In this document: in pieces, positions 17,354-25,328 of the stretch
How the letters are laid out: each line of letters opens with the position of its first letter
How positions within the stretch are numbered: the first letter of the stretch is position 1
NCBI RefSeq assembly: GCF_004519315.1
Contig: NZ_SOZE01000044.1
Span: 1 to 42,142 of the forward strand
Direction of reading: 5' to 3'
DNA length: 42,142 bases
From: Mucilaginibacter psychrotolerans
Lineage (GTDB): Bacteria; Bacteroidota; Bacteroidia; Sphingobacteriales; Sphingobacteriaceae
Program-made: the position numbers and the translations under genes
Notes under the pieces: model-generated
What the model was told of the DNA's origin: nothing
The model's input: the letters and a program-made list of their open reading frames with translations, nothing else
The model's database searches: none

Positions 17354-17731
17354 ATGAAAGAAATTGCTGAAAATAACAATCTGCCAAAGAGGCGGACACC
17401 GGGAAGGCCAAAGAAAACCATCCGTCGGAGCGATCTTTTGATGGTACGGTTAACGCCTACGGAAAGAATCTTGATTGAGGGCCGGGCGAAAAATGCTGGG
17501 CTGAAACCAAGTGAATGGTTCCGAAGAGCCGCTAAAAGCGCCAAGGTTTTTCCACGCTTTACCGCCGAAGAAAGCGGCTGGTTTAGGATGTTGGCAGGAC
17601 TGGCGAACAACCTGAATCAACTTACCCATCTGGCACATGTGGCAGGACTGGTTTCCCTGGCTTTAAAATGCCAGGCTATGCTGAGGCAGATAGAAGAATT
17701 GCTAACTAAGATCGGTAATCATGATGGGTAA
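17354..17731 (+). CDS. MobC-type relaxosome accessory protein
   Basis: A 125-aa basic protein. The N terminus KRRTPGRPKKTIRR (12-25) is AT-hook-like, followed by a ribbon-helix-helix-like segment VRLTPTERILIEGRAKNAGLKPSEWFRRAA (about 31-60) and a C-terminal helix with NNLNQLTHLAH, the conserved block of the MobC family. It should bind oriT and help the relaxase. AGGAAGGA lies about 8 bases before the ATG. The gene overlaps the relaxase gene by 11 bases. Its place next to oriT-like DNA supports the call. Confidence 0.85.
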   Translation: MKEIAENNNLPKRRTPGRPKKTIRRSDLLMVRLTPTERILIEGRAKNAGLKPSEWFRRAAKSAKVFPRFTAEESGWFRMLAGLANNLNQLTHLAHVAGLVSLALKCQAMLRQIEELLTKIGNHDG

Positions 17732-18701
17732 GCCAATAACCGGAAGGAGCTTTGGCGGCTGTATCCGTTATGTGGTGGATAAGCAGCAGGCTAAGATCCT
17801 GGCAGCCGAAGGCGTACGGATGCAGAACGCAAGCACCCTGGCGCACGACTTTAACCTGCAACGGAAGATGCGGCCGGAATTGGGCAAAGCAGTCGGACAC
17901 CTGGTGCTGAGCTGGAGTAAGGAAGATCTGGCCAAGCTGAGTGATGACATCATGGTAGAGCGGGCAAAGGAATACATGGGAAAAGTAGGTATTCGTGATA
18001 CACAGTATGTAATCGTTCGGCACAGCGACCGCGCTCACCCGCACCTTCATTTGATCTATAACCGAGTGGACAATAGCGGTAAGACGATTAGTGATAAAAA
18101 CAACTTCGCTAAAAATGTCAAAGCCTGTAAGGAAATCACCCTAAAGTACGGCTATCATTTAGGAGAAGGCAAAGAGAAGGTTAACCGCCAGGCATTGAAA
18201 GGCAAAGAGAAGATCAGGTATGAGCTTTATGATGCGATTAAGGCAGCATTAAAAACGGCAGCCAACTGGAAAGGATTGGAAGCAGAACTGGCAAAGCAGG
18301 GCATTAAGATCGACTATAAATTTCGCAGTGGTACTAGCGAAGGGCAAGGTGTGTCTTTTGAAAAAGGCGACCTCAAAATGAAAGGCTCTGCCATTGACCG
18401 CAGTTTGAGTTATGCTCGCATAGATGCGACTTTAAACCGAAACCAGCAGGTACAACAATATCATGCAGCAAGGGAAGCAAATCAACCATTCGTGGCCAAC
18501 CAACTGCGCGAATCTATCCGGCAGAGCGTGCAGGCGGAATATCGCCATAGCCCTGATGGTGGTAAAGGATTATTGCAAGTTCTGTTGGAACCGCAATTTG
18601 TAGCTGCGGCACCCGACCCGATGGGTGATGCAGATATAGCGCGCAGGAAACGCAAGAAACATGAGGCGGAACAATCCCGATCACAGGGAATAAGCCGGTA
18701 A
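17721..18701 (+). CDS. MOBP-type relaxase (mobilisation nuclease)
   Basis: A 326-aa relaxase. The N-terminal GRSFGGCIRYVVDK (8-21) contributes the candidate catalytic Tyr17, and HSDRAHPHLHLIYNRV (101-116) is the three-histidine metal motif (His106, His108, His110). The enzyme nicks oriT and stays bound to the 5' end of the transferred strand. It matches the BmgA-like relaxases of Bacteroidota elements, which are shorter than plasmid relaxases and lack primase or helicase domains. It overlaps mobC and starts at the first of two Met codons (17721 or 17724). The C terminus is basic and low in complexity (RRKRKKHEAEQ). Confidence 0.88.
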   Translation: MMGKPITGRSFGGCIRYVVDKQQAKILAAEGVRMQNASTLAHDFNLQRKMRPELGKAVGHLVLSWSKEDLAKLSDDIMVERAKEYMGKVGIRDTQYVIVRHSDRAHPHLHLIYNRVDNSGKTISDKNNFAKNVKACKEITLKYGYHLGEGKEKVNRQALKGKEKIRYELYDAIKAALKTAANWKGLEAELAKQGIKIDYKFRSGTSEGQGVSFEKGDLKMKGSAIDRSLSYARIDATLNRNQQVQQYHAAREANQPFVANQLRESIRQSVQAEYRHSPDGGKGLLQVLLEPQFVAAAPDPMGDADIARRKRKKHEAEQSRSQGISR

Positions 18702-18743
18702 CGATCAATCAAACTATTGGATGAACATTAAAAGTTTAGTGTT

Positions 18744-19346
18744 ATGCAAAATGAAGAATTAGAGGAAAAGGTAACGATGCTGGAAGAGTTAATACAGGGC
18801 TTCGTTGTCAGAATGAATGTTGTTGAAACCGAAATGCCGGAGTTTCTGAAATTTTTTTTACAGCAGTACAAGGAAACATTGGACCGGATAGCCTCCCGCA
18901 TTGAAACAGCTAATAAACGTTACGATGATGCGAAGATCCAGCAACAGATCGACGAGGTAAAAAAACTTGTGGCAACCGTGCCTAAAGTGATAGGGGTAAA
19001 AAACAGCCATCATTTCGGAGCCTGGTCAAAAAGCCTGATCATTGGTGTAGTAGTATGTTTTGTGGTTACATCCTTATCCTTTGGTACAGCCTTATACCTA
19101 AACCACGAGAATGATAGGCTGAATAATGATGCCTATAACTTCTGGCTGATTAAGGCGCTTTATCCTGAAGTATCCAAAACCATCGAAAAAAAGTTAACGG
19201 AAGACCCGAAGAGTTTAAACCAACAGGCAGAAAAAGCGATGGAAAAGCAGGAGGCGGTTGTGGCAGCTCAAGCTCAGGCTGAGCAAGCGGATAAAGAACT
19301 GAAAGCGGCCAGGGATAAATTGGAAAAGGTGAAGTCGGATAAGTAG
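18744..19346 (+). CDS. Membrane coiled-coil protein of the mobilisation block
   Basis: A 200-aa protein: coiled-coil N terminus (1-90), one transmembrane segment (about 98-118, SLIIGVVVCFVVTSLSFGTALYL) and a long charged C-terminal coiled coil (150-200, rich in Ala, Glu, Lys and Gln). It follows the relaxase by 42 bases. Proteins of this plan often come third in Bacteroidota mobilisation operons. It may tether the relaxosome to the membrane or a coupling protein; the exact role is unknown. Confidence 0.75.
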   Translation: MQNEELEEKVTMLEELIQGFVVRMNVVETEMPEFLKFFLQQYKETLDRIASRIETANKRYDDAKIQQQIDEVKKLVATVPKVIGVKNSHHFGAWSKSLIIGVVVCFVVTSLSFGTALYLNHENDRLNNDAYNFWLIKALYPEVSKTIEKKLTEDPKSLNQQAEKAMEKQEAVVAAQAQAEQADKELKAARDKLEKVKSDK

Positions 19347-19409
19347 ATGTATTTTTTAAAATGATGCTGAAAGCTTCAAAGCGTAATTGATTTTAAACCG
19401 ACTACTAAC

Positions 19410-19503
19410 CCCGATAGGGTATAATACTGACGCCAATGGAAAATATAATCCCGATAGGGTATAATTAATAAATTTAATTTACATTTGTACCCGAAAGGGT
19501 ATA
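19410..19503 (+). promoter_or_regulatory. Three HipB operator repeats at 40-bp spacing
   Basis: CCCGATAGGGTATA at 19410-19423, the same at 19450-19463, and CCCGAAAGGGTATA at 19490-19503. Each has a CCC-4 nt-GGG inverted core, like HipB operators built from short dyads. The start-to-start distance is exactly 40 bp both times, close to whole turns of DNA. The last copy ends three bases before the hipB ATG, and the middle one lies where RNA polymerase should bind. Strong candidate for cooperative autorepression. Confidence 0.8.
19480..19487 (+). promoter_or_regulatory. Bacteroidota -7 promoter box of hipBST
   Basis: TACATTTG fits the TAnnTTTG consensus exactly. It lies between the second and third operators and 20 bases before the hipB ATG, giving a very short leader. 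No clear TTG -33 element was found; that region is covered by operator 2. Confidence 0.65.
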
Positions 19504-19506
19504 AAT

Positions 19507-19710
19507 ATGTTATCGGAATATTTAAAGAAAAAAAGGAAGTCGTTAAATCTTACACAGGAAGACCTGGCTGCAAAGGCAGGTGTTGGGCTTAGGGTTGTTC
19601 GTGAGATGGAACAGGGAAAACCAACATTACGCATGGATAAAGTGAATCAGGTCTTGAGCTTATTTGGCGCAGAACTTGGGGTGGTATCAAAAGCAAAAAA
19701 CGATGAGTAG
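19507..19710 (+). CDS. HipB-like antitoxin and autorepressor
   Basis: A 67-aa HTH_3/Cro-type protein: LSEYLKKKRKSLNLTQEDLAAKAGVGLRVVREMEQGK (2-38) holds the helix-turn-helix, and the C-terminal strand (50-62) should form the dimer. It is the first gene of a HipB-HipS-HipT operon and should bind the three repeats just upstream. Its stop (TAG, 19708-19710) lies inside the start region of hipS, so translation is coupled. Confidence 0.88.
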   Translation: MLSEYLKKKRKSLNLTQEDLAAKAGVGLRVVREMEQGKPTLRMDKVNQVLSLFGAELGVVSKAKNDE

Positions 19711-20026
19711 GAAAGGTTTAGTTTATTTTCAGGACGCGCTGGCTGGTGTGCTTGCGGAAACTGATGATGGTTACGAATTTACTTATCAGGCCGTGTACTT
19801 GGAGCATAAGGAGGCAAAACCGGTAAGCTTATCGCTTCCATTGTCAACCCAGAAATATGAAAGTAAAGTATTGTTTGCCTTTTTTGATGGCCTGATACCA
19901 GAGGGCTGGCTATTGGATCTGGCAACGACACACTGGAAGGTCAAAAGTAATAACCGGTTTGAATTATTACTATTAACATGCAGGGACGCGATCGGAGCAG
20001 TAACGGTTATTCCCAAAATAGATTAA
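19703..20026 (+). CDS. HipS-like protein (HipA N-terminal subdomain)
   Basis: A 107-aa protein equal to the N-subdomain 1 of HipA: AGVLAETDDGYEFTYQAVYL, VSLSLPLS, FFDGLIPEGWLLDL. In HipBST systems this piece is a separate protein and acts as the antitoxin of the kinase. The frame extends back to 19664, but the ATG at 19703 gives the family's start and an 8-base overlap with hipB. It ends three bases before hipT. Confidence 0.85.
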   Translation: MSRKGLVYFQDALAGVLAETDDGYEFTYQAVYLEHKEAKPVSLSLPLSTQKYESKVLFAFFDGLIPEGWLLDLATTHWKVKSNNRFELLLLTCRDAIGAVTVIPKID

Positions 20027-20029
20027 GCT

Positions 20030-20953
20030 ATGGCAAATTGTTGGTTTTGTTATCAGGATGCAGGTGAGTCGTCTTATCATGAAAAATGTTCAAGGCGATT
20101 TTTTGGTTCGGCCAAAGTACCGGAGCTGGAATTGAATAATAAACTTTTGAAAACATTGGCTGAACAAACCATCAACGAAAGGATAGCTGTGACTGGAGTT
20201 CAGCCTAAACTTTCTGTTACGCTGGAAAAGACGAAAGGGCATAACCGGCTGACTGTAGTAGGGCTTTGGGGAGAATACATCCTTAAACCACAACATCCTG
20301 ATTTTCCGGAAATGCCGCAATCGGAAGATGTGACTATGCATTTGGCGGGCTTGTTTAAAATGCCTGTTTGCGATCATACTTTAATGGAAGCGTCAGACGG
20401 CAGTCTGGTTTATCTGGCCAAGCGATTTGACCGGGTGAAGGGCCATAAAATCCACATGGAAGATTTCTGCCAGCTTTCTGAATTTTTAACGGAAAACAAA
20501 TACAAAGGATCTTATGAAAAGATCGGCAAGCTTATCCTGAAATACTGTACGCAAACTGGGTTTGATGCACTGACTTATTTTGAGCGGGTGTTATTTTCTT
20601 TTTTGACAGGCAACAATGATATGCACCTGAAGAACTTTGCTGTGCTGTATGGGGACGAAGGCGTAAGCTTGAGTCCCGCTTATGATATGCTCAACGTGAA
20701 TCTTGTTAATCCAGAGGATGATGAAGAACTGGCCCTGACAATAAACGGAAAAAAGAAAAGAATTAAATTAGCTGATTTTGATGCGTTGGCCAAAAGTATG
20801 AATATACCTGAAACCGCCGTTAGGAATACGTATAACAAATTTTCTTCCGGTAATAAGGAAGTTAAAGAGATGATCACGGCATCTTTCCTAAGTACCGAAA
20901 AAAAGGAACTATACCTGGAAATTTGGAATCAAAAGCAACGGTTGTTTAATTGA
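20030..20953 (+). CDS. HipT-like serine/threonine kinase toxin
   Basis: A 307-aa HipA-type kinase lacking the N-subdomain, which hipS supplies. The N terminus carries a zinc-ribbon-like CWFC...H..KC (4-20) common in Bacteroidota versions. Kinase elements are the Gly-rich loop TGVQPKLS (55-62), Lys86 in ILKP, the catalytic loop GNNDMHLKNF (194-203, Asp197) and the metal-binding Asp219 in AYDML. HipT from enteropathogenic E. coli phosphorylates TrpS; the target here is unknown. The phosphoacceptor S-x-S before the loop Gly reads A53-V-T55, so inactivating autophosphorylation may use Thr55. The operon probably stabilises the element or aborts infection. Confidence 0.87.
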   Translation: MANCWFCYQDAGESSYHEKCSRRFFGSAKVPELELNNKLLKTLAEQTINERIAVTGVQPKLSVTLEKTKGHNRLTVVGLWGEYILKPQHPDFPEMPQSEDVTMHLAGLFKMPVCDHTLMEASDGSLVYLAKRFDRVKGHKIHMEDFCQLSEFLTENKYKGSYEKIGKLILKYCTQTGFDALTYFERVLFSFLTGNNDMHLKNFAVLYGDEGVSLSPAYDMLNVNLVNPEDDEELALTINGKKKRIKLADFDALAKSMNIPETAVRNTYNKFSSGNKEVKEMITASFLSTEKKELYLEIWNQKQRLFN

Positions 20954-21279
20954 CAAGTCGCAGTTATATATTATGGGTTCTTCTCCTGGCGAGAAAAAAA
21001 CAAAAATCCTTATTCCCCGCACTCGCGAAGATAGCCCACGCCGGAATCAAACGTCAAGGGTACACAAGCGGGCCGTTGTGTCCGCTTCCAGCGGTTGGCC
21101 CGCCCTTGACATTTGATCCGGCTAAGCGCTTTTGTTGCTTAAGCGTTGAATAAGGATCGGGCGTTCACAAGCGCCCAAATCGCAAGTCCTCACTGCGAAC
21201 TGGACAGTTCGTTTTTCATGAAACTCGAAGTGGCGAACTGATTTTAAATTTTATATTTGGATACGCTGTAAGGAACTGG
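20954..21279. other. Structured non-coding region between hipT and the HNH gene
   Basis: About 326 bases with several inverted repeats and higher GC than its neighbours. Besides the large nested one (21041-21121) there is GGGCG...CGCCC near 21159-21175, and AGTTCG/CGAACT pairs around 21205-21240. Short open frames here look accidental. It may be a hairpin terminator cluster, a small RNA or an insertion scar. Confidence 0.5.
21041..21121. repeat. Large nested inverted repeat
   Basis: The outer arms 21041-21060 and 21103-21121 pair over nearly their whole length with one bulge. Inside, GCGGGCC (21068-21074) pairs with GGCCCGC (21097-21103), or AAGCGG (21066-21071) with CCGCTT (21082-21087). 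The alternative pairings could act as a structural switch, but no function is known. Confidence 0.65.
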
Positions 21280-22236
21280 ATGCCGAACTTAAACGATTAC
21301 CTGCATAAACTTACTCACCTGAAGCGTGGGGTTACAAAGTATGGCTTGGCGCCACACAAACCCATTTTTCTGATAACGCTGCTTGAATTGATCAATAACG
21401 GCCATATTACGGCAAACCGGGTTTTTGTCGATACGGATCTCGTCGGTATATTCCAGGAAAATTGGCGATTATTAATTAGCACCCTTCATCAACCGGATTT
21501 CACACAGCCATTCTTCTACCTGCAAAGTGAGAAGGTAGGAAATAAATCCATTTGGCAGTTAATGGCCAAACCTGGTTGTCAGATCAACGCCTATATTAAA
21601 AGTGTCAATACGCTGATCCAGGTTTTGGAATACGGACATTTCGATCCTGAATTGTTTCAATTGCTGGCTGAACCAACAGCCCGGCAGTCTATATTGTTGG
21701 CTTTGCTTTCCACCTATTTTCCAGAAACACAGCAGGCTTATTTTAACAACAAGCGATCAGGTAGGGGATATTATCACGATTTACAGGATTATGTATTGAA
21801 TGAACCGGAGGCCCAGTATAAAACGGTTAGAATTGAAACGGAAGAGGATGTGTTCGTTCGTGGAGGTTTGTTTAAGAAATTGATTCCAAAAGTTTATAAC
21901 AATACTTGCTGTATCACTGGAATGAGGTTGGAAAGTACGTTTGGTCACAACTTTATTGATGCTTGTCACATCACACCTTTTAGCATATCCCATGATGATA
22001 AAGTCAGTAATGGTTTGGCATTGTGTCCTAATCTTCACCGTGCCTTTGATCGTGGATTGATCACGGTCGATTCGAATTATTTTGTAGTTACCTCCCAGCA
22101 TATCAGTGAGGACATCATACACACCTATAGTCTAAATCAATTAAAAGGAAAAAAGCTCATCTTGCCAACGGTGCAGCAATATCGACCGGCATTGGAAAAT
22201 CTCGAATGGCACTGCGATCATATTTTTAAGGGTTAG
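21280..22236 (+). CDS. HNH endonuclease (HNH_2 type)
   Basis: A 318-aa protein. The C-terminal HNH_2 nuclease reads CCITGMR (210-216), IDACHITPFS (226-235, His230) and LALCPNLHRAFDRG (246-259, Asn251, His253), with conserved Asn244. The N-terminal domain has YGLAPHKPIFLITLLELI (21-38), an APHKP motif also found in HNH restriction enzymes including those with a sulphur-binding domain for phosphorothioated DNA. A role in restricting modified or foreign DNA is likely; DNA specificity cannot be read. It stands alone after the structured region, with no methylase nearby, so it is not a classical type II system. Confidence 0.83.
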   Translation: MPNLNDYLHKLTHLKRGVTKYGLAPHKPIFLITLLELINNGHITANRVFVDTDLVGIFQENWRLLISTLHQPDFTQPFFYLQSEKVGNKSIWQLMAKPGCQINAYIKSVNTLIQVLEYGHFDPELFQLLAEPTARQSILLALLSTYFPETQQAYFNNKRSGRGYYHDLQDYVLNEPEAQYKTVRIETEEDVFVRGGLFKKLIPKVYNNTCCITGMRLESTFGHNFIDACHITPFSISHDDKVSNGLALCPNLHRAFDRGLITVDSNYFVVTSQHISEDIIHTYSLNQLKGKKLILPTVQQYRPALENLEWHCDHIFKG

Positions 22237-22486
22237 AATCAAATGAAGATTTTAAACGACTTAAAAGTTGCATAGAAACGGTTCGAATCCTAAAGGGGTT
22301 ACAATCTAATGGGACCTTGCGACCGTAGTTTACGAGCTTTTTTTTGAGGATTTGAAAAAAATTGCGAGTATATAAATGACGACGATATTTTTTGAACCGG
22401 TTAAGAAGGCACTCTAAAAGGGTTTCTGAAGCCCGCTATCTTCACCAAGCTTAACCTCAAACAATGACCCCAGTAATAACTATATG

Positions 22487-25327
22487 TTACGGAACCTGAC
22501 TCAGGTCATAGACCGACAGCCGGTTGTCCGCCTCCAAAAACGCACAATGATGGCGCTTCGGTACTGGTAGCACGGCTTTGATCTCCTGCTCCGTTTGGAT
22601 CGTACTTTGCCGGCCCGGCGTATCCGTACTGGTATCAAATACAGCGGCGCTTTGCGCATCCGTGATCACCAGTCGATTATCGGTCAATAACTGAATGTCA
22701 GTTCCTTGCAGGTCATGCGCAAATCTTTCCGAGCTGACTTTCATTTCTTTCAGCAATGGCGTCACCATAAAAGCCCCTTCGATTGTCAGAACGGCGATCT
22801 TTAGCGCCGTATGAGGCCCGCTCACCGAGATTTTCAAGATTGGCTCTTCCAATGATAGTATCTCAACATCCCCCGTAAAACTCAGTCGAAGCAACAAATT
22901 ATCCAGATAATAATAAAAATGATCTTTCCGCCACACCATTCTTCCTGGCTCAAAACGTGCTTGTCCCGGGTGAAAGCGCTCGTCCTCGATCTTGCAGTCA
23001 AGCGTTTTCAGCAAGTCGCCCTTCTGATTAAAGTGGCTCAGCACCAGCCCGTGCATATGAAAATGTAATACCGTCACCCCGCCAGCCGCATTCAAACAGC
23101 ACGCTAGATTACCGCCCGGCAAATAATTCACGCTCCGCAACCAAAGCTCCCTGTCAAAATAAGAATAGCTCTCGAGCTTTTGCTCCAGGTAAGTGCTCAG
23201 AGATTCCCCCAAAACCAGCGCCTGTTCCGATAAGCCCGCATCTGTCACTAAGTAATACGGCTGGGCACCCGCCGGTACCTTGAACAGGTAACGGTCATTG
23301 GTCTTCCCTTCCCAGTTCATCCGCAGGAAATGCAGTTCATCTTTTTTCAGCCCGATCGCTAGGAGCTGATCATGATAGACAGCCAGCGACAACCATGCCG
23401 TATATTTGTCCAGTTCCAGATAACTGGCCCCGCTTAGCAACGGCGGCAAACTTAATCTATTTTGGATAAACCTATTCGTATCGCCGCCTACCAGGCGGTC
23501 CTGCGGCAGGAAGCGCCCCAGCAATTGCAGCCCGCTGGTATCGCCTGCCGAAGCCTGCTGGTGGACGATCTCGTAAGCCATATCTAAGCTCGCCGCCCGG
23601 AAATGGCCCTCCGGCATTTTCGCCGCCATCCCCGCCAGCACATTCAAAAACGACGTCCTTTTCAATCGCGGGACGTGCTGCGCATACACTTTTTTCGCCA
23701 TCGGCACCAGTTCACCCGGTTCAATTACGGCAAAATGCCCCAAGTAAACCTCCAGGCAGCGCTCTGCATTTTTGCTGTCCTGCCAGCCCTCGAGCAGCAA
23801 CTGCAACCCTTCCTCTTCTTCGTTCAGTTTCTCCCGGGTTAGCGCCGCGGCCTGCAGGTGGTCACCCGCAGCTTTCAGTTCCTCCTGCCGCTGACGGTAA
23901 TGCAGCAATGCCTTTTCCTCTTGCCCCAGCTGACGGTACAGGTCCCCGGCCTTTTCCAGCAAATTCAAATGAATATACAGCGGGATCGCTTCAGCCAGCA
24001 GCCCGCCCTTTTCAAGGCATTCCGCCGCCATCCGCTCGTTTTTTAAATGGTCTTTATAGATCGCTGCCGCTTCGCGGTAACATTTGCCCTGCTGCAGCAC
24101 ATTGGCGGCTGAAAAGAAATTACCCAGCAAATGCGCATAAACATAAGCCGCCCGTTTGAAATTACCCGCCGCGATCGCCTCATTGGCTGCTTTTTCATAA
24201 CGGTCGCGCAGCATCCGGTTATAATCGCCCAGGTCCCAGCCATCCACGCGCCCGCCGCCTCCCAGCTTGCGGAGGTTAAAATCCAGCGAACGCCGGGTCA
24301 GCAAGGCAGAAGGCGGTGCCGTTCCCCGGTCTAAGTAAGGACTGGACAACGGGATCGCATACTTGAGCGCTTCATCCGTATCTTTATCAAAAAGATCGAC
24401 TAAACGTTTCAGTTCACTATCACGTTTTTTCTCCAACTCCTCCAACCGCTGGTTCAGCCATTGTTTGGTGCGTTGAAAGAAGCCTTGTTGATTGGAGGTG
24501 TTCACGTTGCTTCGCCCGCCGAAAGAAAACAGACCTGGAATTTTAAAAACAACACGCCCAAGTATGATCAGCAGCGGCACTAACGCACCTGTTGGAAAAT
24601 CGTCTTGCTTAAACAACAACGCCAAGAAGCCTAAAGCGATGATGGCCAAAATAACCGGCCCAATAAACATCAGACCAAATAACAGATAGAGCCCGGCCCT
24701 GGTCAATAAATTCAAAGCCTTTTTGCCCTGCCGGCCCAGTTCCGTTTCCCCCGCATCGCTGGCCGGAATTTCCGACAGCGGTTTAATATTCACTTCCGCT
24801 TTGATCGTATCCAGCACATCTTCTGGCGCTTCCTCCGCTTCCAGCCCGATCATTTGTAAAGGCGGCGCCGGCATGATGCCCGGGTGTGCCAGGCTCCAGT
24901 CCGAAACCAGCGGCCCGGACAAACGCAGCAAGCTCCCCAAAATAACTTCATCCTTCGCCTCGAAACCTACCAAACCAATGCCCGGATGGAAGACTTGCAG
25001 CTCCCATAATAATAAAGTTTTTAATTCAGAAATAGCCACTACTGGCTGCAAACCAGCATTCAGCGGAATAAAGAGTTGATCCCCCAGACGGGTATAAGGA
25101 TAGCGAACAACGCCCAATGGAGGTAATGCCTTTCCATCAAAGACCACGAACAAGCCGCCTGCACTATTCTCCGCCAAAGTCAAAGGCAGCACAAAACAGC
25201 GCAACGAAGCCAGCGGCACCTGCCAGCTGTCCAGCTCACGGAACCAATCCGCCGGCAAAGCACCGGGGATAAAAGCACCCTGGACCGCGCCGCTTTTCTT
25301 TTCGCTATAAACTAACTGGAGCTCCAT
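22487..25327 (-). CDS. bpX-type beta-propeller membrane protein of MoxR-vWA ternary system
   Basis: A 946-aa protein, last gene of the five-gene operon. It has an unrecognised N-terminal domain (1-190), two membrane segments (about 211-239 and 247-262), a charged coiled coil (285-315), a run of TPR-like helical repeats (375-560; AAYVYAHLLGNFFSAANVL, CLEKGGLLAEAIPLY) and a long beta-rich C-terminal half (640-946) that looks like a beta-propeller. It starts one base after the preceding stop. I place it in the MoxR-vWA-beta-propeller ternary systems predicted by comparative genomics as NTP-driven conflict systems. The repeats may bind partners and the membrane part may anchor the complex or act as effector. 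Confidence 0.78.
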   Translation of the reverse strand: MELQLVYSEKKSGAVQGAFIPGALPADWFRELDSWQVPLASLRCFVLPLTLAENSAGGLFVVFDGKALPPLGVVRYPYTRLGDQLFIPLNAGLQPVVAISELKTLLLWELQVFHPGIGLVGFEAKDEVILGSLLRLSGPLVSDWSLAHPGIMPAPPLQMIGLEAEEAPEDVLDTIKAEVNIKPLSEIPASDAGETELGRQGKKALNLLTRAGLYLLFGLMFIGPVILAIIALGFLALLFKQDDFPTGALVPLLIILGRVVFKIPGLFSFGGRSNVNTSNQQGFFQRTKQWLNQRLEELEKKRDSELKRLVDLFDKDTDEALKYAIPLSSPYLDRGTAPPSALLTRRSLDFNLRKLGGGGRVDGWDLGDYNRMLRDRYEKAANEAIAAGNFKRAAYVYAHLLGNFFSAANVLQQGKCYREAAAIYKDHLKNERMAAECLEKGGLLAEAIPLYIHLNLLEKAGDLYRQLGQEEKALLHYRQRQEELKAAGDHLQAAALTREKLNEEEEGLQLLLEGWQDSKNAERCLEVYLGHFAVIEPGELVPMAKKVYAQHVPRLKRTSFLNVLAGMAAKMPEGHFRAASLDMAYEIVHQQASAGDTSGLQLLGRFLPQDRLVGGDTNRFIQNRLSLPPLLSGASYLELDKYTAWLSLAVYHDQLLAIGLKKDELHFLRMNWEGKTNDRYLFKVPAGAQPYYLVTDAGLSEQALVLGESLSTYLEQKLESYSYFDRELWLRSVNYLPGGNLACCLNAAGGVTVLHFHMHGLVLSHFNQKGDLLKTLDCKIEDERFHPGQARFEPGRMVWRKDHFYYYLDNLLLRLSFTGDVEILSLEEPILKISVSGPHTALKIAVLTIEGAFMVTPLLKEMKVSSERFAHDLQGTDIQLLTDNRLVITDAQSAAVFDTSTDTPGRQSTIQTEQEIKAVLPVPKRHHCAFLEADNRLSVYDLSQVP

Positions 25328-25328
25328 C

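Noticed and set aside
16855..17610. Long minus-strand frame of 251 codons
   Set aside because: It runs antisense over the winged-helix gene, the oriT region and mobC, all better supported, and shows no domain.
22280..22290. GGTTCGAATCC, which looks like a tRNA T arm, with a similar GGTTCGAAGC at 30461-30470 on the other side of the MoxR operon
   Set aside because: No cloverleaf can be built around either and only eight bases are shared, so neither a tRNA relic nor a nested insertion can be supported.
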